Assembly: GCF_017654505.1 (NCBI RefSeq)
Contig: NC_054541.1
Span: forward strand, 46,076,486 to 46,140,485
Source: Polyodon spathula
Taxonomy: Eukaryota; Chordata; Actinopteri; Acipenseriformes; Polyodontidae
DNA length: 64,000 nucleotides
Direction: 5' to 3'
This document shows positions 59,812 through 64,000 of the stretch, piece after piece. The notes under the pieces are model-generated. The model searched no databases. It was given only the letters and a program-made list of their open reading frames with translations, and had not been told where the DNA came from. A program made the position numbers and the translations under genes. The stretch's first letter is position 1; each line of letters begins with the position of its first letter.

Positions 59812-60536
59812 CAACAATACAAGAAGCTGTTTTTAAAACATATTTAAAAAGGTTGTTTTCTATGTTTATGTACAATGTTAAGTGTACAAAGAAAACCAGC
59901 ATTTGGGGAAAAAACAAATCTTGAGCTAAGATTGAGAATGCTAAGATTGAGAATACTATTTTTAACCCTCCTTCTTCTGAAGGTAGTAGCAACAGCAGGT
60001 AGGGTTGCCTCACAGGCTAATAGTTACAGTATAAAGGCTTCAAAGGGTTTTCAATAGGTTTCAAGGGCTAAAAGTAAAACGTTTTCAACGATTACATACA
60101 GCTAAACTGTGGAAGATTGTAACAAACAGATATTAATTAAATGACTTTTAGATTAAAATTAAACACTGCCCACACAACTACAATAGTAGTCTTTAGTAGA
60201 AGCCTAAATAAACACGGCTGTATACTGCTACAGAACACTATGATATTTTGTTCTGTGCAGGGAATCCTAATTTACTTGTAGTGACCTGAGGTTATGCCAG
60301 CATTGACAGGAGTCACAAAGCTGTCCTCATTTTGAATACGTCTTCTTTGACAGATAAAAGCAATCCCAAGATTACAAGCTTAAATGCTGACATCTTGTTC
60401 AATTAGGAATCACAAAATAGAAAGGAAACAGAAGGTATGATACATATGATACAACCCTATTCACTGCCAAAGGGAGGTGAGCAGCATTCTCTTGTTGTGT
60501 TTGGACCCAGTGACCTGTTTTTTCTTGTTTCCGTAC

Positions 60537-60648
60537 CTTTATGTAAGTGGTCAGGACCATTCAGCGCTACCTGGATGGCCGTCTGTGCATCAGTGTTCTG
60601 TGTTTTCAGACATTCAATGGTTTCTCTTAACTCTACCAGCTCAGACTC
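60537..60648 (-). CDS. nav3: NAV exon B: coiled-coil segment
   Basis: The 112-nt exon enters in phase 0 after TTTCTTTAG and leaves one base into a codon before GTACGG. It encodes ESELVELRETIECLKTQNTD and then AQTAIQVALNGPDHLHK. The E/L/K-rich heptads continue the coiled coil of exon A, and the ELRETIE..LK.QN core is typical of the NAV family. The joined codon with exon C reads Asp. Confidence 0.92.
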
Positions 60649-61322
60649 CTAAAGAAAATTGCACAAATACAAAAGATTACTTCTGCTCCACGGAGAGCAG
60701 AGCCTGCAGACTGCACGTACCTCTGTTATGAAAATACAGACAAGCCTCTATGGAAAAAAAGAGGCTACTTTGAAAAATAAGCAGTTTAATAGACAGTGAT
60801 ATAACAAGAATATATATACTGTAAACACTAGGATTTTTATAAAGATTCTAACTTCTACAGAGATTGTCTAACACAGGTTTGATTGAATGCTGTATAGATA
60901 CAGTAGACTCTCTCAACATTAAGACATCTCTCTGTAAGCACCTTTTCATTTGAAAACAGTCTGATCTGAAAGAACACTGTTAAGTCTAGCTTTCTATTAG
61001 ACCCTATTAATCAGTTCCTTTGATGTTAATAGAGCAGTGTTTGGATATTGATGGATAAAAGGCAGAATGTAATCCCCTCGTAATAGTCTGACTCTTGTTT
61101 TCAGTGAGTTTGTTAGAACAACTACTTCTTGCATTACAGAGGCGGGTGAAACGCTTATTTAAGGCTGCAAGAACTGAAAGAAACGTCATCTGCGCACGAA
61201 CTCTTTTTTGTGAGAACAGTCGACTAGAAATGCTAACTGCTTTTTGAATGAAATGATTTAGTCATATTGGGGAAGGTATTGTTTAAAAGCTGGGAATGAA
61301 GTCTGCCCCTGATGAAACCCAC

Positions 61323-61406
61323 CTTTTGTTCAGCTGTCGTTGTCAAGCTGTGCAGGCGGCAGGTCATGTTGCTTAAGCTCTTTTCAAAAGCAGCTACTAG
61401 ATGAGA
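61323..61406 (-). CDS. nav3: NAV exon A: start of coiled-coil region (28 codons)
   Basis: This 84-nt exon is the most 5' one seen. The acceptor is TTTTATTTTCAG and the donor AAAAG|GTGGGT; both ends are phase 0. It encodes SHLVAAFEKSLSNMTCRLHS followed by LTTTAEQK. Heptad-like Leu/Phe spacing fits the coiled coil that precedes the LRIRRQHSS segment in NAV proteins. Any further upstream exon lies beyond the window or in the LINE-bearing stretch to its right, where none was recognised. Confidence 0.88.
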
Positions 61407-61914
61407 CTGAAAATAAAACACAAATTAAATGTGGAGAAAAACACATTATCTAAGGCATCAATAACAAAAAGAAAATTAAACAAAAAAAAAGACACGTCAG
61501 ACATTTCACGTCAAAAGAATACGTTCCTTTTTTGCACTTTCACACAGTATGTCCTATGATTGAGTGTTTCTTATGGATGACATAAGCAGAGGGATCAATT
61601 AACTTCCTCTAGAGACTCTGAAAAAGCTTAAAACTAATTATTGAAAAAGTAATTTATGTTTTTTATAGTGTTTTATTTTCTAACCACGCAGTACTGTAGT
61701 AATAAACACTTTGTATACCGAGCTGTACTGACCCTAAGAGAATAGTGCCTAACTTTAATCATTTCTATAAGATTCAGCTTGTTGCTTTGTTTAGCGATTT
61801 ATGACCTACAACTCAAGTAGACTATTCTATTTCAAGTGGACTTGCAGTACACTTAAATTAACTTTCACTATAGGTGTCTTCTCCTGTGCCTCAATCAAAG
61901 CTGTACTAACCAAG

Positions 61915-62056
61915 CAATATGGCTTTCAGTGAAAGACATCCGAGGCCTGGCACACATTATAACAATATGGCTTTCAATGCAGAAGTGAGAGAAATCCAAG
62001 GCCTGGCACGCATTAAAACAATATGGCTTTCAATGCAGAAGTGAGAGAAATCCAAA
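61915..62056. repeat. Short tandem duplication, units of 48-56 bp
   Basis: CAATATGGCTTTCA(A/G)TG occurs at 61,915, 61,963 and 62,019, followed each time by GAGAAATCC-type and GGCCTGGCAC-type text (missing in the last unit). The first unit is about 8 bp shorter than the second. No coding content. Confidence 0.85.
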
Positions 62057-62589
62057 ACACTTCCCACAAGTACCATAGCAGTATTTACAACAGGCATTTA
62101 AGCATGGGTTATGGTTATTTAAGTGCCAATACTGTTTTTATTTACATTTTTGACCAACATTTAAAAAAAGAAGCCAGACATTGGTTCTTAAAAATACTGC
62201 AGAGTATTACTGTCGTACAATGATAGCCTTGAGGTAGTTTAATTGTAACATACCATGCAGCAGATGAGTGTGCACGGCACAGAAATTATTTTGTGGAAGA
62301 CATTATCCCTATTAGAAATTATTTGCCCTCTGCCGTAATAATGGATTTTAAACTCAAAACTTGAAAGGAATGTTTTGACGACTTAATTTTAAAAGCCTGT
62401 TGCACTTCGTGCACCTTGTCCAAACATTTTTTAGATTAGTTTATTCTCATTTTTCAAAAAACCCCAAATCCTTAAGAGGGACCTGCACTGCTGGCCACAT
62501 AATAAACAACCACATACTAAACAATTGTAATTTTGGCTCTGAAATGTAATATATGAAATGACAGCAAAACTATTTGACACGCTGAGTAA

Positions 62590-64000
62590 ATGTTTATTCA
62601 TAAAGGCCTTCAATGGATCTGCAGCTGGTAGCATACTCCAATATTACAACAGCAAGCGAACATTCAAAGAGGAGATTAAATGTTTAAGAGATACAAATGG
62701 CAAAATCGTAGATGAAGAAAAAAAAATAGCAAATATATTAAATGATTACTTTTCACAAGTTTTTACAAAGGAAGATACTGACAACATGCCCCACATGTCA
62801 TCCAGTTCCTATCCAGTTTTAAATAACTTTAGCATAACTGCGGCAGAAGTGTTAAAGGGACTAGGAGCTCTTAAAATAAACAAATCCCCTGGGCCAGATG
62901 AGATCCTCCCAGTAGTACTCAAAGAAATGAAAGAAGTAATTTACAATCCGCTAACCAAGATCATGCAGCAGTCTCTTGACACAGGAGTGGTACCGACAGA
63001 CTGGAAAAATGCAAACGTAATACCGATCTACAAAAAGTGAAACAAAACTGAACCAGGTAACTACAAACCAGTAAGCCTGACTTCTATTATATGCAAACTT
63101 ATGGAAACTATAATAAGATCCAAAATGGAAAATTACCTATATGGTAACAGGGTCCTGGGAGACAGTCAACATGGTTTTAGGAAAGGGAGATCGTGTCTAA
63201 CTAACTTGCTTGATTTTTTTGAGGATGCAACATCGATAATGGAAAAGCATATGACATGGTTTATTTAGATTTCCAGAAAGCTTTTGACAAAGTCCCGCAC
63301 AAAAGATTAATTCTCAAACTGAACGCAGTTGGGATTCAAGGAAACGCATGTACATGGATTAGGGAGTGGTTAACATGTAGAAAACAGAAAGTACTGATTA
63401 GAGGAAAAACCTCAGAATGGAGTGTGGTAACCAGTGGTGTACCACAGGGATCAGTATTAGGTCCTCTGCTATTCCTAATCTACATTAATGATTTAGATTC
63501 TGGTATAGTAAGCAAACTTGTTAAATTTGCAGATGACACAAAAGTAGGAGGAGTGGCAAACATTGTTGCAGCAGCAAAGGTCATTCAAAATGATCTAGAC
63601 AAGATTCAGAACTGGGCAGACACATGGGAAATGACATTTAATAGAGAAAAGTGTAAGGTACTGCACGCAGGAAATAAAAATGTACATTATAAATATCATA
63701 CGGGAGATACTGAAATTGGAGAAGGAATCTATGAAAAAGACCTAGGAGTTTTTGTTGACTCAGAAATGTCTTCATCTAGACGATGTGGGGAAGCTATAAA
63801 AAAGGCCAACAAGATGCTCGGATACATTGTGAAAAGTGTTGAATTTAAATCAAGGGAAGTAATGTTAAAACTGTACAATGCACTAGTAAGACCTCATCTT
63901 GAATATTGTGTGCAGTTCTGGTCACCTCGCTATAAAAAAGATATTGCTGCTCTAGAAAGAGTACAAAGAAGAGCGACCAGAATTATTCCGGGCTTAAAAG
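62590..64000 (+). pseudogene. CR1/L2-type LINE, longer copy cut by the window end
   Basis: Reverse-transcriptase-type coding begins near NSKRTFKEEIKCLRDTNGKI and includes KINKSPGPDEILP and a VVPTDWKNANVIPIYKK segment ended by TGA at 63,038-63,040, where related elements continue with Gly. Further on are HGFRKGRSCLTNLLDFFEDA, a small indel near 63,235, LDFQKAFDKVPHKRL, VPQGSVLGPLLFLIYINDLD and FADDTKVGG (catalytic Asp pair), then RATRIIPGLK at the window edge. It lacks the endonuclease, so it is 5'-truncated and inactive. It lies opposite to NAV, upstream of exon A. Confidence 0.93.

Larger units (their letters stand above)
43707..61406 (-). other. nav3: Neuron navigator gene (NAV3-like), 3' part: 16 coding exons plus 3' UTR
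   Basis: Sixteen exons read right to left on the minus strand join without a break into 764 codons and a TAG stop, every junction GT-AG. NAV proteins are large cytoskeletal proteins (about 2,400 residues in mammals) that bind microtubules and act in neurite outgrowth and cell migration; this is roughly the last third. In order the window encodes coiled-coil segments, a basic and Ser-rich linker, a second coiled coil, a Ser-rich spacer and an AAA-type ATPase region ending in LDSSLESTL. That terminus and motifs such as SLGLSLNNLN and HHIGSLSDIFNGFLNCKY fit NAV3 best from memory and exclude NAV1; NAV2 remains possible. Introns run from about 0.3 to 2.0 kb and contain a Tc1-type MITE, a dispersed repeat and microsatellites. 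The frame is intact, so this is not a processed or decayed copy. Confidence 0.93.

Noticed and set aside
45255..61406. NAV locus as a pseudogene
   Set aside because: All 16 exons keep frame, canonical GT-AG sites and the P-loop; no internal stop was found.

Overview
The window is vertebrate nuclear DNA, AT-rich and full of decayed transposons. The repeat mix (Tc1/mariner with long inverted repeats, TTAA-target piggyBac-type elements, Ty3/Gypsy, CR1/L2-type LINEs, several LTR families) and the short introns of the one gene point to a ray-finned fish. A sturgeon- or paddlefish-like genome is plausible, but that is an inference from repeat style, not something the sequence proves.

Only one host gene is supported. 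Between about 45.25 and 61.41 kb, on the minus strand, lie the last 16 coding exons of a neuron navigator gene (NAV family; closest by eye to NAV3, with NAV2 the alternative). All 16 have GT donors and AG acceptors. They join into one open frame of 2,295 nt (764 codons plus TAG) that covers coiled-coil segments, a Ser-rich linker, the C-terminal AAA-type ATPase region with a Walker A motif, and the family's conserved C-terminus. The 5' part of the gene lies beyond the right edge. The 3' UTR runs left from 45,254, perhaps to AATAAA-type signals near 43.7 kb.

The left 43 kb has no recognisable host gene. Reading left to right: fragments of a TTAA foldback element; AT microsatellites; an LTR-like block with a 45-bp tandem repeat (3.4-4.0 kb); a broken Ty3/Gypsy pol remnant (6.25-8.85 kb); a 566-bp piggyBac-type MITE (11.57 kb); a near-perfect palindromic 149-bp TTAA element (13.08 kb); a complete but dead Tc1/mariner element (14.82-16.41 kb); a solo LTR with 5-bp target duplication (18.40 kb); a foldback hairpin (21.10 kb); two LTRs of a second family (22.38 and 29.22 kb); a Tc1-type MITE (23.12 kb); another LTR of the first family (27.02 kb); a 3' LINE fragment (34.32 kb); a plus-strand LTR-like block (37.88 kb); and a 32-bp minisatellite (41.45-41.91 kb). 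Two more copies of the Tc1-type MITE sit near or within the NAV gene (46.09 and 55.59 kb). A longer copy of the same LINE starts near 62.6 kb and runs off the right edge.

No new enzyme system was found. The most interesting structural signals are an inverted repeat just upstream of the TATA box in three diverged LTRs of one family, with arm changes that keep pairing; the TTAA palindrome element; a tandem splice acceptor in the NAV gene that could add one Gln; and a short interstitial telomere-like repeat in a NAV intron.
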